Shown: piece after piece, positions 1-13,164 of the stretch | Layout of the letters: the number at the start of each line of letters is the position of its first letter | Position numbering within the stretch: the stretch's first letter is position 1 | NCBI GenBank assembly: GCA_029953675.1 | Contig: JAMWBK010000006.1 | Location: 1,798,001-1,862,000, forward strand | DNA length: 64,000 nt | Source of the DNA: Rhodosorus marinus | Taxonomy: Eukaryota; Rhodophyta; Stylonematophyceae; Stylonematales; Stylonemataceae | Direction: 5' to 3' | Made by a program: the position numbers and the translations under genes | The notes under the pieces: model-generated | What the model was told of the DNA's origin: nothing | The model's input: only the letters and a program-made list of their open reading frames with translations | Databases searched by the model: none

Positions 1-3000
1 AGGCCATACATTAGAACGGATGCGTCTTCGTTGATCTCAGCCTCCCTCTCCTTACGGTCACGTTCCTCCAGTTCCTTTCTCGATGCGCTCTCCTCTTCGA
101 GACGAACGAGTTTCGCGCCCACCTCGGCCATGTTCTGGACCATGTAAGGCATGGCAAAGTCCTTCGCCTGGTGTCTCCAGGAAAGCTCCAGGGCGGTTTC
201 GGGCTTAAAGAATTCGTAACATCCGTACAGTAGTGCGGTGAAGCACTCTCTCCGCCTCTCTTTCAAAAACTGCTCAGCTAGCTGCTCAGCAAGCTCAACG
301 TCCTTACTGACCTTAACCGCCTCAATACAGTCTATGTAAATCTTGTCCTTGGTGCTGATTTCCAAGGCCCGTTCCCATTTGCCCAGCTTTCGATATGCTT
401 TGGTAGCGATTCGGCGCGCTTCCACAAGTCGGTGAGACTCGAGCGTCTTCGCCATGCCTGTAAGGTCAAAGTTGTCATAGCTATCAACTGAAGCGTCAAG
501 TCCCGGAATGTCCTCTTCAGCCAACAAGACGCTGTTGACAGCCTCGTTTATCTCCCGAACGTTCGCGGCCTGCATCTTCAAGAGGTATCCCTTAACCATA
601 GGCAACATCCCCAACTCCGTGAGATTTCCTCCCTTTCTCAGTATCGTAATTGCCCTCGTAGCGTCACATCGGTTTGCCAGCAGGAACATTAGGTCTAGCA
701 GCAAAGTGGGATGCTCATCGATATAGAACTGGATTGCCTTGTACATCGTCTCCATTGATCCTACCCTTGAGACTGTGTCAGAGAACATATCAGGGTTAAA
801 CGCATCTGGGGCATGGTCCATCATGACCCTAGCAGCGTTGTCAAACTCCTCGTATTGGAAGTACAAGTAGGTCGCTTCCAACCACAAGTAAGCCTCCTCG
901 CACGCGGATACGAGTCGCGGGAGATGCGCCTTCTTCCACCACATCTTGACGTAGTCCTCGACCACTTCTTCCTTGTACTTGGTATAAAGCACACCGAGCT
1001 CGGTGAATAAACCTGTATGGGCTTTCTCGTGTACAAGCGCTGAGTCAAGAAGATCAATGACTTCTTCAAAGTAGCCTCGAGACTCGTAGAACGAGACGAC
1101 CTCCATCAGTTCGTTGGGATCTACGACAAGTGGAAGACCACAAATCTTTGCGAGTCTAAACTCCTTCGCCCGAACACAGCCGAAGCAGACAATCTTCCAT
1201 ATAGGCTGCCTGTTCGCCTTCTTCGCACACTCAACTGCCTCGTTGTATTCGCCAAGTTTGACGTAGACCTCAGCAAGGCGGGACCAGTTCTTCAGGATGA
1301 GGAAAAGTATCTTGGCACCAATCCAGATCTCCTCGTCATAGCATCGCTCGGCAACATCTTCAATGTTCGCTTCGTTTTTCCTTGACAAGAATTCTTCCAG
1401 TTCCATGTATTTGCGACACCGGCAGTATCCGTAGACGATCTCCGTATCAACCATCTTCAGATCATCCACCTTCCTTCGTGCTGCCAATAGGTATTTCACG
1501 ACAATACTGTACTCTTCATCCTTGGCGTGCTCAAGCGCAGCCGTAATGACCAGCGCGTATTGCGTTGGGTCCTTGGCCCTCATGAGGCACTTGACACCCT
1601 CCTCGATGACGCCACTTTCAAGCATGGACGTACCCAAAATCGTCCAGACCTCGGGGCGATCCACTTTTGCGGCGTACTCCGATGCCCGATCCCAGTCCTT
1701 GATATGCTTGATGAGGACCTCCATCGCCTCGTCCTCGCGATTGAACTTCTGAAAGATCGCGTATCCTTCTTCATACAGCTCCGCGTCGATGGCAATTTTC
1801 GCGACTTCACCTGCATCGAAGTTGTCAAGTCGATTGACGTACTCCATGACTCTGTCCTTCTCAGTCTTGATGGCAGTAAGTATGAGCAAATTCTGAAGGT
1901 TCTTATTGCGTTTGAACGCTGTACTGCTTGTGTCAACTACGAGCTTCTCAAGTAGCTGCATGAGAACCTCAGGTAGGTCCGCGGTCATGAAAGCCTTCAC
2001 TGCTGACGCAACCTTCTCCGGTTCGGTGACTTCAGGAAGTGCCGTGGATATGATCTGGTCCACAATAAGCTTTCGGAACGCGTTGTTCTCATTCAGCACC
2101 CTTTCCCAGAGGTCATCATTCTGTCGATTGACGACATATATGGCTTGCTCCTTGAACATAGAATTTTTGTTCGTAACAGCGAACAGCTCATCGTCGCAAA
2201 GACCACGTCGATAGGCAACATAAGCAAGGTAAGGGTTCCTCTTCTCGCAAAACTTGCCAACAACGCGGCTGTCGTAGTATGGGTTACTAACGAGGAAGTG
2301 CTCAGCGTTAATGTTGCTCTCCACGTAAACCTTCGCCACACCCGAGTGAACCTCCACATCATTGCTTCCATCCGCAATTTTGGATTCGAGAAACTTGTGG
2401 AGCATCTTCAGCTTTCCGCGCTTCTCCACCTGATCGACTAGCTCTCCGACGGGAACCACATTCTTCACTGAGAGGATGAGCTTGATCAAGTATGCTTCCT
2501 GCACAGTGCCCACGTCGAGAAGCGTTCCCACAACAATTGGGGTTCTCATCTAAGGGAGCAGAACGAAAAACACAAGTCCGAGTTGATGTCAGCTCCCAGC
2601 CATAAGGGGGAACAGTGGATTGCACCATTTTAACTCACCGGGTTCACTCTCTGGACGAAAGCTTCCACGAACTTGCCCATGCTATTCTTCATCATGTAGG
2701 TCACCATTTCGTCGACGTACCCAAACCGATCGCAAACGTTCACCAGCGGTCGTGGATCCTTCAATTTAGATTCCATTAGGAGCTTCTTCACCTTTTGAGG
2801 ATCATAGTAGTTGCTCAGTCTCGTGACCCTTTCCACTTCCGAAAATTGTTGCAGCTTAACCCCGGCGTCAATATACTCATAGTGCACAAACGGATCGTCA
2901 GAGTTGTCAACAATAGCTTGCAAGTAGTAGAACACGGCGTCCTCAATCTTGACCTTTTTGAACACTTCAATGAGCTTCTTCGCGTCCATCTCCCCCGTGT

Positions 3001-5547
3001 ACAATGCGGCAATTCGTACACATAATTTCATGTTTCCTCGCGGATTTGACTTAATCAACTCCTCGATCACCTCCAAAGCGTCCTCGGATCGGAGCTCTCC
3101 AAAGTACCGAACGACAAACTCCTCGTTCAAAAGGTGAGTGTTTGTAATGACCCTCTTCACATCTGCTAGATCAGTGTAATTCTCCAGTGCCAGCTGAAAG
3201 AGTCCTACTCGCTCGCACATCTGGCCAACCTGTGGAACAAGGCATGTCAAACGCTAAGTCAGAAGGAGGCCGAATGGGACAAGGAGCTGATACGGTTTCG
3301 CCTTCATGGATTCTCCAAACCTTTTGAGTATCGTAGAAGTGCCATATGTCCTGGACCAGGATCTGTTCCGCAACCTGAGGCAAGTTCATGAACAGAGAGA
3401 CCAGAATTTTCGTTTGCAGTTTGCCGTCCTCCGCAGTATCGAGAAGGTTGTCCAATGCGTAGTTCGCGGCCTCATTGAGTAGTCCTTTGCTCAAGAACAT
3501 GTTTATCATCTGTTCAACACCTTTCAATTCTTGCTGGCGCCTATCCGACGCGATAACGAGTGCGTTTGCAGCCTGAGCTTGGTTCGCAAGAACCAGAGCT
3601 GCTTTCGGATTATACTGCGAGACTTGGTTGACTAAGTCGATGTGATTGATATCAAGTCCAACTTTCTTCGCATAACTGCTGATCCTAGCAGTCTGGCCGC
3701 TGTCGATCATGCATGCTATTGCCTTCATATGCGACTCCGCTTGGATGTAAACCGCAAGAGCAATCGTCAAGCTCTGTGGTCTGAAAAAGTCTCCGAGCTC
3801 TTCACTGCATTCCATCTTGTCCTCTTTCAACCATTTCTCCATCGACTGCACTTTCCCGCTCCTTTTACGAATATTAAAAAAAATTGGTCAGATCAGTGCC
3901 ATACTGGACTTAGGCTAAGTGGCAGTTGTCTGGAGATGAATCGACTCACTGGGCCATCAAAAACGCTAGCTCAAGAGACTCAGCCTTATTAAGCCTCCCG
4001 CGCTCCAAAATTGTCGTGAAGAAAGTCATCAATGGTGACGGTGATACTCCTCCTTGACTTGCGGCCTTGAATTTGGCGATTGTCTGCGGAGATCTCAGAG
4101 CCCCACCCGGTGCTTCGGCCGCAACAATGGCAGCCTCACGATATCGTTCTTCCTCAAACAGTTCCTCAAATTGATCGACAAAGATGTTTTCCATACCCGG
4201 GAAGGCGTTTTTTGATGCCAATGTCGTCGCCAAGTCCAAATTTTTCAGGGTATGCATAACGTAAGGAACGACCGCTTCTGGAAGAATGCTCAAAAGGAGA
4301 ACTTGCCCTCGCCTGTTCACAAGAAGGAGACCCCCACTAGCTCTATGCTGTATGGACAAAAAAGGCGTAGTGTCCGATACTCGATTCTGGTAAACGCACA
4401 GTCCTGTGTCGGTATTGTACAAGTGAACGTAGCCCATCCTCGTGACCATGTAGATGATGCTGTACTTCGAAGAGACCTGTTATTGTCAAGACAAAAACAC
4501 TCCTGAGCCGGGGCATCCATTCTTCAAAGGAAAAAAGAGTCTACTTACCAGCATTGATACCGGGTGGTCCATCGGCATTTCGGGAGGGTAGAAGATGTCG
4601 CTCTCCTTGGTTTCGAACTTGGGAGCACCTTGTGGTTTGTTCTCATGACCAACCTCGATGATGAAAAGCTTTGAGCCCTTAGCAGTCTTTGTAGCAAACG
4701 CAAAGAGAGTTGTCTCATAACCCTCATAATTCGTTGATATGAAAGTTGCCGCGTGGCCCTCAATTGGCTGCGTCATCCCTTTCTTGACCGAGTACAATTG
4801 AATGTTCCCGTTCACAGACCCATCTTGGCTATGGGTGAAACCAACCAAAGTACACCATTCTGTGTAAAGATGAAGAGAGCAAAATATTAGTGACGGGCCC
4901 AGGCCGTGATCCATGTTGTGGTTGCTATCGTCACTACCATCTCCCTTTGCAACCTTGTACGAAACGATCTGACTGTTCGTGAGATTCGGGTGTCTATCAA
5001 ACACCTTCACGGGTTCTTCGTCGTCATCACATTTCCAGTGATACACCGCGGCAGACGTTACTATGGCTAGAGTTTTCTCATTCGCCCATCGAACGAGAGC
5101 TACACTCTCCGTAGAAACGAACGACTTGATCTTTGCCTTAGCAGTGAGGTCAAACAGCTGCAGTTGACTCCCGGATTGCATGGCCATCACCTTCGTATCA
5201 GGGTTGACGACTACGGAATCCGCCTGAATCGGCCTCCTCACAGGTTTCGTGGGATTATGCGTGTCAACCAGCAAAAGCGAGGGCTGTCCCGTCTCCACGG
5301 ACTTCTCACAAACTGCGACGAACCTATCAGACTCCATCGTCGCCGTCTGAAAGGACAGCGCTCCAGGTTGAACTCCCAGAGAGGTCAACTTTCCGACGAG
5401 AAACACGAGAAGGAGTCACTCAGATTCCTCTTCCTCAAGTAATTGAATCAAGAAAATTGTCAAACGCCCGCTAGCAGGCGAGATCCAGAATCTAAAACTC
5501 ACCGAGAAGGCCTCCTGAAGGCGAATTGGCGCCTTTGCGCCCGCCAT
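1..5547 (-). CDS. CHC: Clathrin heavy chain (3' end cut by window edge)
   Basis: This is the triskelion-forming coat subunit of endocytic and Golgi-derived vesicles. Six exons are visible: 5547-5503, 5388-4549, 4476-3950, 3861-3321, 3229-2639 and 2549 to beyond 1. The first five total exactly 848 codons, and about 1697 residues lie in the window, close to the usual ~1700. Exon 1 gives MAGAKAPIRLQEAFS, which joins to LTSLGVQPG and matches the family N-terminus (PIRFQEHLQLQNLG in animals). The beta-propeller motifs MESDRF, RRPI.AD, YHW and IEGHAA follow, then the linker EKWLKEDKMECSEELGD and the long alpha-helical heavy-chain repeats (e.g. YYDSRVVGKFCEKR, NLQNLLILTAIK). The charged C-terminal tail is reached, but the stop lies just left of base 1. 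A GTG-started frame at 5406 is not the true start: an in-frame stop lies just upstream and a 114-nt intron separates it from the real first exon. Confidence 0.97.
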
Positions 5548-6977
5548 GCCACCTCAAAAGAAAAACTTCGAACTCCCCTAAACCACAGCCCACCCCGAGA
5601 TCACCGATCCAACCGAAAAAACACTCCTTTGATCACGATTCCATGCCTTTCGAATGGGCTCAGAGAACCATCAAAATATTCAATACCTTGATCTACCGGA
5701 GCAAATTCGTTCCAAAGCTCTTTCTAGATAAGCCAACCCTCCTCAAGCCCCCCTCTACGCACCCTCCCGAAACCTCCTTCACAACATCTCAGTTCTGAGG
5801 AAACTCAATCGACAGCGAAAAAAAGGAGGGGCGAAAAAAGCACCTCCGCAAGGAATACGCCAAAAGAACTAGAAAGAAAAAGTATACAGTAAAGAATTTC
5901 AGAACGAGACGGAAATATACCTCGCAAGGTTAGAAACAGTTTATCGAAAACAAATTCGCAGCATGTCGAACTTTAGTACAAACTATTCCACCTGATCAGA
6001 AATCGCCAAGAAGCGTATTTCCGTACTATATAAAATACTCCGAAGAATATTCTGCCCCTTGTTTCCCTATAGGGATTGTATTGGATAATTACATAAAGAA
6101 AATATTTAATTAAAAGGACATTTTTGTGTTTTATCGAATGAAAATATCACACGCGTCTATAGGTGCGTGAAATCCCCCCCTCCTATAGAATTGTCTCTTA
6201 ACCTGTACTATTGAGCAGACCCAGCTAAATACGAGGTTTGATGCGTTTTCTTTTTAAAATGAAGAAAAATCAATAGGTTGCTTATTTCTGTGGGGTTTCT
6301 CGCTTTCTTGCGGAACTGAAGATCGGGTTAATTTTATGTAAAGTTTTAGCTGAACGTTTCGGGACATTTTCCTACTGTGGCGTTGGGACAGGCGCAAAGT
6401 TTGGGACAAAATCGTTTGTGGGCCATCTGTCGGAAGACGCTGCGAAGCCATCTGTCGGAAGACGCTGCGAAGTCGTCGGCAGAACTTCTGCTGGTCATGA
6501 GAACAGAGCCAGTGGAGTTTGAAATATCGCGCTTTCTTCCCACCCCATAGCGAGCTCTCGCAGAGAATCGACGGGTGCTTTCGGTTCTCTCTGTTTTTGG
6601 GGGAGCTACTTCGTTCGGAAACTGGAAAGGATGTTGCGGCCGAACATAATGTGGACTGACCTAGCAGCGGAAGGGTCACCAGGAGTCGGACATTGGCCAT
6701 CAATCGAATTTCATTCCAATGGAAACAGCTTGAAGCGGGCGACTCGTAAGTTCTGGGTGCTTGCCTCCTGTTCCCAGCTGAGGAAACTCCCGCGAGCTGG
6801 TCAGCTCTTACGTATGGCTCTAGTTGATCCTGAAAACTTGAAGTGTTGTACAGGAGTAGCCTTTGCTGTACTCGATATGGTGTGTTTTACATCATCGAGA
6901 AGTCGGAGATCTTCACCTATGGCTGATGACGTTTCGGTGGATACTTAGAATTACAAGTCACTGATCCGCTGATTTTG
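5548..6977. other. Intergenic region, clathrin 5' flank
   Basis: This is a divergence-free spacer upstream of clathrin and downstream of the RsfS stop. It holds a C/A-rich stretch (5550-5900), an AT-rich patch (6040-6150) and a 25-bp tandem duplication at 6423-6472. A 149-codon minus frame (6703-6254) and a 105-codon plus frame (6631-6948) overlap each other. Neither has recognisable motifs, and I see no convincing splice sites in them. Confidence 0.5.
6423..6472. repeat. Perfect 25-bp tandem duplication
   Basis: Two exact adjacent copies, 6423-6447 and 6448-6472, each beginning ccatctgtcgg and ending gctgcgaag. They lie between the RsfS and clathrin genes. Confidence 0.9.
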
Positions 6978-7689
6978 CTACGACAAGCTCCAATCATCAT
7001 CGTCGTCTGTGGTTTCTAGCCCATATTCCATCACCTCCTCGGGCTTTCTGAGTCCCGCCGGAGAAACAACATCCGACAATTCAACTTTCTCACCGTGCTG
7101 CCAGATCGACTCAGGGTCGTAAAACTTGCGTTGTTCCTCGGAAAATACGTGAACCATCAAATCGCCATAGTCCAGAAGGAGCCAGCCACTTGCCGGGTTT
7201 CCGGGAATGCCGTATCTCGTCGTCATCCCATGCACCTCCTTCAGCCTCTCTTCGACCTGTAACCGCCAAAATGGAAAGTAAGCGAGCCCATCTCCAACAC
7301 CATGGTTGTTATCACTAGTGGCAAGGACGGCTTACAAGGTTCGTTATTGCGCGTAACTGTGGCGCACTTCCTCCAGATATATATAAGAAAAACGTTGTAA
7401 CGCAGGTAAGCTTGGCCACCCGCAAAGCCACAATATTCCTACCTTTCCTCTCATCCGCCGCCTCGGCAGCAGTTTTCACAATCGGGGTGAACTCATCCTC
7501 CTCCAAAGGCGGAGGTGTCCATCCCATGAAATCCATTTCAGTTGGAATATACTCAGTCACAGGGGTTTCCCACGTGTTCTTCTTCTTCTTACCACGCGCA
7601 ATGGACTTCTTTCTCTGCCCACACGCGCTCGCGTGATTCCTCGACAGCTCCTGACACAAATGTCCAGCGTGGAGTCCTACAAAAGCCAT
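6978..7689 (-). CDS. Ribosomal silencing factor RsfS/Iojap family, probably organellar
   Basis: RsfS binds uL14 of the large bacterial-type ribosomal subunit and blocks subunit joining or promotes its assembly. Exons are 7689-7336 and 7256-6978 (210 aa), with a GTAAGC donor and ACAG acceptor. The Iojap domain occupies roughly residues 70-180. Its first half (AAEAADERKGRNIVALRV, then FFLYISGG, QLRAI) joins across the intron to VEERLKEVHG, SGWLLLDYGDLMVHVF and KFYDPESIW, the family signature. The tail is acidic (TTDDDDDWS). The N-terminus MAFVGLHAGH followed by a basic KKSIARGKKKK stretch fits an organelle leader. The early Phe favours plastid, although mitochondrial targeting is possible. The assignment is firm; the compartment is inferred. 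Confidence 0.93.
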
Positions 7690-8871
7690 GACAATTTAAT
7701 AATAAAAGACCCCCCCGTTCACAACCCAAATCAAAATCGAGAAACAAATGAGGAAAGCGAACGTGGTCTTTGATACTACTTCGCCCATCCCCGTCCCGAA
7801 CTCAAGTTCTTAAGAGCGACTAATATTGCATTCACGTGCCATCGACAGCTGCCAGTGAGGTTTTGGAGGACAAGCGGGAGCCTCCTCGAGCGGGAGGACA
7901 GGGTAATTTTCCGCTAGAAAGTTTTCATTTCAATACGATCGACAAGCTGGTACCCATCTCATAGATAAGCAACTCTGTTCATATCTCTGCGGAGGGTGGA
8001 AACGCCTATCCTTGGGAGACATCTTGATGACACCCGGTGAGATTCTCTTCCAGGGCGACTGTCGTCCAGAACAAAAAAAAACTAAATAGCTCAATAGCTG
8101 ATAGGTACGTTGTTGTGACGATAGCTATAGCTCCAAAGTAGCTCTAAATTCTCTACCAGAGCCTGTCCCAAGACAAGCACCACCAATCCACCCGTTCCAA
8201 ACGCCGAAAAGCCTCTGCGCATGTGCGCACCATCTCAAAATAAGAGCTAAAATAAGGAAAATACAATCTCATTCTCGTCGGCCGGAACGTTAAAATGGCT
8301 TTCTGTTTGGTTGAAGAAAAAAGTCCACCGAAAATTTTATTCTTAATCTCGGGATTGAATGTGATTCTCAATCAAAATAATTGGCGCAAATGATTGATCC
8401 TTGGGTTGTACTAGGAGCTTGAATTGTACTAATATGCCACTAGCGGGCGCCAGGTTCGTTTTTGGCGATCGGTGCCCTCTCGTCTTTCAACAGAACTTCT
8501 ATGCTTGGTAGGGAAGAGCAGTGGAGGACAGATTCTGTTATTGGCACTGGTATTCAAAGCTGAACCGAATCCAGTTTTTTTGGTACTATTTCCATTTATA
8601 AATGACCGCGCTCAACCCCTCCCGTAGTTTTGCGTCGTGCTACGGAGATGGCTTGCGCATAGAATTTGCGCGTACTTGTTTTCTGCGTATGCTGCTATGT
8701 ACTCCGTATTATTCGTGCTTGATGTTTGATTCAGTTCTTCAACCGGTGAATCTGTCAATTGTTCTCCAGAATATGTATGTAGCGTTTCTGCATCGCGGCC
8801 AAGGTGAATAGGATGGCTTCAACTGGAACTGGCCCCGCAAGAAGACATGGAATGATCAATGACAAACTTCC
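7690..8871. other. Intergenic region
   Basis: This is the 5' flank of the RsfS gene and the 3' flank of the DUF202-like gene. A run of C (about 7709-7716) sits just upstream of the RsfS start. The remaining frames of 69-80 codons show no motif and no consistent splice sites. Confidence 0.5.
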
Positions 8872-9860
8872 TCAAGGAGCGCCATCGGTATTCTCTACTG
8901 GAACCTCCAACGGAGCCTCCTTTATGACCGTGTACACAACAGTTCCACCAACAACGATTGTCGTCGCTATTACAACGAAAGCCACGGAATATGGTGAATC
9001 GAATTCATCTGTATCCTTGCTACCGGACTTTATAGCCCTATAATAGTCACCAAGTAGAGCGATTCAGTTGAAGGGCGCGTTCGAAGAACAAAAGCAGACG
9101 TCAACTGTGGTGCAACATACCGTCTTCTTGAATAGAATTTTGAGAGTCCATGCAGGACCACCATCAAAGCAAAAACCCAAGAAAATATGAGAAGAATCAA
9201 TGTCTCAGGCCCATCAGAGGAGAAAAACTTCAGAAGCCAAGTTCCGAAGCCACCAATCTGTAGCCCGGTGAACAGCCACTTGAACCAAGTGCGTTCTGTT
9301 TGCAAACCACTCTTGATTTCATCTCCTTTTGAAACTAACTTGACGTCTCCCTCCACGGTTCCATAGTCACCAATAGGCTCTCCTGAAGGACCAACGAAAG
9401 GCATTCGAAGGCTCAGCTTTGACAGGCCGGTTCGACAAGAAGTCCGAAGACGAAATGGATTTTGTATTCTCTTGGTGGCCAACGACGCTTACCTTCAGCA
9501 ATTTCAATCGCTTCTGCCATCCTCTCAGAGAAAGGCCTTCAATGAGCAGCTCTTGCCTTAATGGATTCACACTAGACTCGTTTAACCCCCTGCCAAGCGC
9601 CCGCTACAGTACCCATTCAGAACAATCCATTCGTGATCGACATAAACTGCAAAAAGGGGAACAGCTTCGGTTTAAGGAAAGGTGACCTCGATTGGTATAG
9701 TAGTCTTTCCTTGTCTGCAACTCAGTAAGCTAGTCAGCAAAGAACCGAAAGGGGAACTGAAGCTAGAGTTTTTTGACGAGAAACCGTGCAGCCTGGAAGG
9801 TACCTCGCGCAGGAAATGTAGAGGTTCAGCACATGACTGCGGATGCTCGGACCCCTCCAT
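8872..9860 (-). CDS. DUF202/VTC1-like three-helix membrane protein
   Basis: Proposed exons are 9860-9804, 9603-9493, 9416-9121 and 9037-8872 (209 aa, exact codon sum). The last three are well supported. The first is a guess: it gives an ATG, since the open frame of exon 2 has none after its upstream TAG. The core LQTERTWFKWLFTGLQIGGFGT matches the VTC1/DUF202 pattern (x-x-ERTFLxWL...). It is followed by helix 2 (LILLIFSWVFALMVVL) and, after the last intron, helix 3 (VAFVVIATTIVVGGTVVY). In yeast, VTC1 is part of the vacuolar polyphosphate polymerase complex. This protein has no SPX or catalytic tunnel domain, so at most it is an accessory subunit. Its specific role is unknown. Confidence 0.7.
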
Positions 9861-10730
9861 AGGTCTCGACGATATCCTTCGAGATCGTGGTCAATGCCGC
9901 GGTTTAAACGTGCAACGGTGCTCAAATGCACATTCTTATCGCGATTGGATGGACTGTTTATGGGAGCAGCCTAAGAGGCAAAGCGCGGCCGCACGGCGGT
10001 TTTAAACGTGTAGCCTGAGCTTTCCCAATCAGACAGAAGATCTGCAGACGGCTTGGTCCCGCCAAGATCCGTGTTCAAGGTGCTCGCAAAGTCTTCAGCT
10101 CTGGAGTCGTGCGGATGAAGCGTTCATACCATGTTCTTTCCATTGTGAGAAAGCTCTTCTCAGTCTTACGCTTCTAAAATCGGGTGAAGGACCAATGCCA
10201 CTCGATCCCTAAGGCGTGTGTTTCACGAGTGTGGGATGATCAAGCCTATAATACCCTCTAAAACGCAATCCCCTGCATTGGAACCCGAGCCCAGTTTCCA
10301 ATACAAGCGGGAAAGCTTGTTCAATGGAGCAACGGTTTCTGCTGGTAGTTGATGCTTTTATAATTTTTGTAAGATATAAGTTGGCGATGTATACTATAGG
10401 CCCTTGACTTTTCCCCTCGACGCCGTTTTGCATCGAAAACAAGTCACCTTCGCTTTTTCTTTTGATGCAGTATGAAGAGAAAAAACAAAAATACCCTTCC
10501 ACAGCTCCACAGTTTCACAGTTTATATTTCAGTCTTCGCAGTTTTTGTATTCTTCACAGTTTTCTCCGTCTTCTCAATTTTCAGTTCTTTGCAGTTCTCG
10601 AACTTTTCAGTTTTTTGGCAGTCTTCGCGATTTTCCGTTTCGCAACAGTCGTTCGCATAAGTACAAGCTGATTACATTAATTTGTGTTCATGTCCTACTA
10701 GTTCTTCCTCCATCCTCGGGTACTCCTCGA
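9861..10730. other. Intergenic region with T-rich degenerate repeat
   Basis: No supported gene. From about 10500 to 10650 the plus strand is a degenerate T-rich run built on variants of ttttcagt/ttcgcagt. It gives overlapping Phe/Ser-rich frames that I regard as spurious. Confidence 0.5.
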
Positions 10731-11988
10731 TTATGCAATAGCCGGGGTAGAGAGTAGCTGCCTCTTGCGACCAGTCCTCAAGTCCACTATGCCACTCTCA
10801 TAATCCAGTTTTTCCTTGAGGTCTCTGACCCGAACCATCGCGGTCGGATCAAGCAAGCTGATCGCGCTCGTGGCCCCGTGGTGTGATGCGTATCCACGTC
10901 CATTCAAGGCCTTTACCCTTTGCAAAGGAGGCCCGGCAAAACCAATCGTCTCCACGAGAGTTTCCAATTCATGCTCCATGGCGACGTTTGCGCATACTTT
11001 GACGGCCGTTACAAATTCTCTGTACGGAGCCTTGCAAGCTGGGTGATCGAAGACCGCTGGTTCATCAGCAAGATGCGCTTCCTGCGAGTATGAGAATCCA
11101 GGACAAATATGAACGTCAGGACCCAATCACAAAAAAGATGCCACGAATTCATATACAACGCTTACAATATCTTGCATTCTCTCTGGGTGAAATTGTAGAC
11201 CCACGATGAACTTGCCAGCGCTGATATCATAACATTCAGGGTCATAATAACCTTCAACCAATCCGTCCGGCGCAAGCGCGAGCGGGCGGAACCTGGGAGC
11301 AAGGGTTTTAATCCCACAGTGGTGATAGCTATTTACCATTGCCTCAGTGCTTCCAAACCAGTCCTCCAAAGGAGTTTCGCGCTCGATATGAATTGAATGG
11401 CGATGACCATCGTAGTTAGCTGCGTCGTAGTGGACTACCTCATCTCCCAGCTGAGTCTCCACGTCCAGGTAAAGATCTCCACCATATACAACGTTCAAAA
11501 TTTGACTTCCTCGGCAAATAGCAAGTACCGGCAGTCCACGTTCGACACAGGTTCTAACGAGCTCCATCTCGAGCTTATCCTTCACCGGATCTACAAGCGT
11601 ATCCCCGCTGAATTTTGCTTGAACCTTTGCTCGTTCCTGGGGGTTTAGGCTGCTGTAGTCGCTGTTGTACGACTCCGGCTGAACATCTTCGCCTTCTACC
11701 AGAAGAAGTCCATGGAAGGGCTCAAAAGCTTCCAAATGCTTCGCAATCCCTTCCACCCTCGGAACGATCACTGGCACCGCTCCGTACTCAAGAACTAAGT
11801 TCAGGTGGAACTCCCCAACAAAATCCACGTACTTGTCCTTTCGAACAGTTCGTCTGCTGACCTACATCCACGCATAGTACGTTCAAAGACGATTATGTGT
11901 CAGTAAATATGCCGAACCACAGCAACTATAGCTTTTGTAGAATACTCACAATCAGCACCCTGGGCATGACTGGACTCGCCGACCGCAT
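10731..11988 (-). CDS. Class I glutamine amidotransferase-like (peptidase C26/PuuD-type) hydrolase
   Basis: Three exons, 11988-11950, 11861-11166 and 11081-10731 (361 aa, exact sum). The nucleophile elbow is GLPVLAICRGSQ with Cys near residue 129, and the partner His-Glu is in GLQFHPERMQ near residue 238. Family strands such as VPVIVPRVEG and DLYLDVETQLGDEVVHYD support a gamma-glutamyl hydrolase/PuuD fold. PuuD cleaves gamma-glutamyl-GABA, but plant and algal members act on other gamma-glutamyl or sulfur compounds, so the substrate is open. A C-terminal extension of about 110 residues past the usual domain end has no motif I recognise. No signal peptide is evident, so a cytosolic location is likely. 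Confidence 0.87.
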
Positions 11989-13164
11989 CTTGGCCTATAG
12001 CTCAAAACGATGATCAAACACCGAAACGATCAAGAAACTGAGCGTCAAAACTCTTCAAAACCGGCTTCCCACACACCCTCGGAGAACCCAATCCTCTATT
12101 GACGATATAAACTTACAACTTATACAAACTTGTCTTCCTCCACAACCTCTTTCGCATATCCTCTGCACCAACACTTCCGCCTTCGTCCGCCCCCAGGGCT
12201 GCCTTATATAATATCCCTCAATTGCTGTTTTCCGGAACCCTATTAGTAAAGTATTTTGGATGACCTACTGACGCCCCCCCTTTTGAAAAGATTTCAATTG
12301 ATCTTGACCCATCCAAGATTTTGATAATGTTCCTATTTTACATATTTCCAGTAATATCTATATCCTCGTGGACACCCCCCCTTTAAAATGTGGGAAGGTT
12401 TAGCGACTATCGAGATACAATTCCGTATGGCACTCCACTTCACCATTGGTTCGGTTGTTGCGGAATACAGCCAATTGAAGCACGTCGTCATTCTATTTCT
12501 TCCACCATTGGCTAACATCTCGCTCGTTGATTTTGAAATGTGCTTGATTGGCGTTACTCTAACTGGATTGGATTCTAACATAATCATTGGCCATAGCACT
12601 AAAAACGGATCCTTTTTGGTGGAACTTTTTTCCGTCTCTGAGTGGAAGCTTTTGGCCATAGACGGATTTTGGGGTCAATTTTCCGAGCCCTATTTCCCGG
12701 TTTTCCAGTGGTTTTTAAAAGCCATTTTCCTCGAACTTGGTATATTTTGATATGCTATTTTGGGGCCTAAAGAGCCCCATTGATGTATTTAAAAAACCAA
12801 TGGCACTGTTTTCCAGTTGTTTGAGGTTTGGATGGAGCGGTTCGAATCAACGGACAGCTACTGATTCAGTCTCTGGCCAATTTATTGAGCGAAAACGGAT
12901 GTCTCTTAAAGAGGAAGAAAAAAAAAAAAGGACACTGATTGTTCGCCGACTTTGGGCTTCTGGCTTCTGGACTCCTTGAAGGACTTCTTTTTTTCTATTG
13001 CGTGCGAGCGGCTATATCGGTAGGAGGCCTCGCCACCCGCACCTACATTTAGTGCTCAGATACGGCGCTGCTGATTCAACAAGGAAGCTGAACTGGAAGG
13101 CTTGCCTGAGAGCAAGATACACAACACCAGCTGGACCTGCCACCAAACGTAGTCCGTACGTAAT
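11989..13164. other. Intergenic region, AT-rich with C-tracts
   Basis: This holds two short C-runs each followed by T/A (about 12274-12285 and 12375-12386) and a hydrophobic 120-codon plus frame at 12388-12750, opposed by a 108-codon minus frame. Composition is skewed (GG, TTTT-rich), and a short inverted repeat ggggcct...agagcccc lies near 12761-12778. The frames look like low-complexity by-products. No gene can be supported. Confidence 0.45.

Noticed and set aside
4486-5406. A GTG-started clathrin N-terminus at 5406
   Set aside because: An in-frame stop lies just upstream. A spliced exon at 5547-5503 gives an ATG and the conserved PIRLQE residues.
10460-10671. Overlapping Phe/Ser-rich frames
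   Set aside because: They come from a degenerate T-rich repeat and show no codon or motif signal.
12838-12860. Another ggttcgaatc string in intergenic DNA
   Set aside because: No pairing T-stem, anticodon arm or acceptor stem could be drawn around it.
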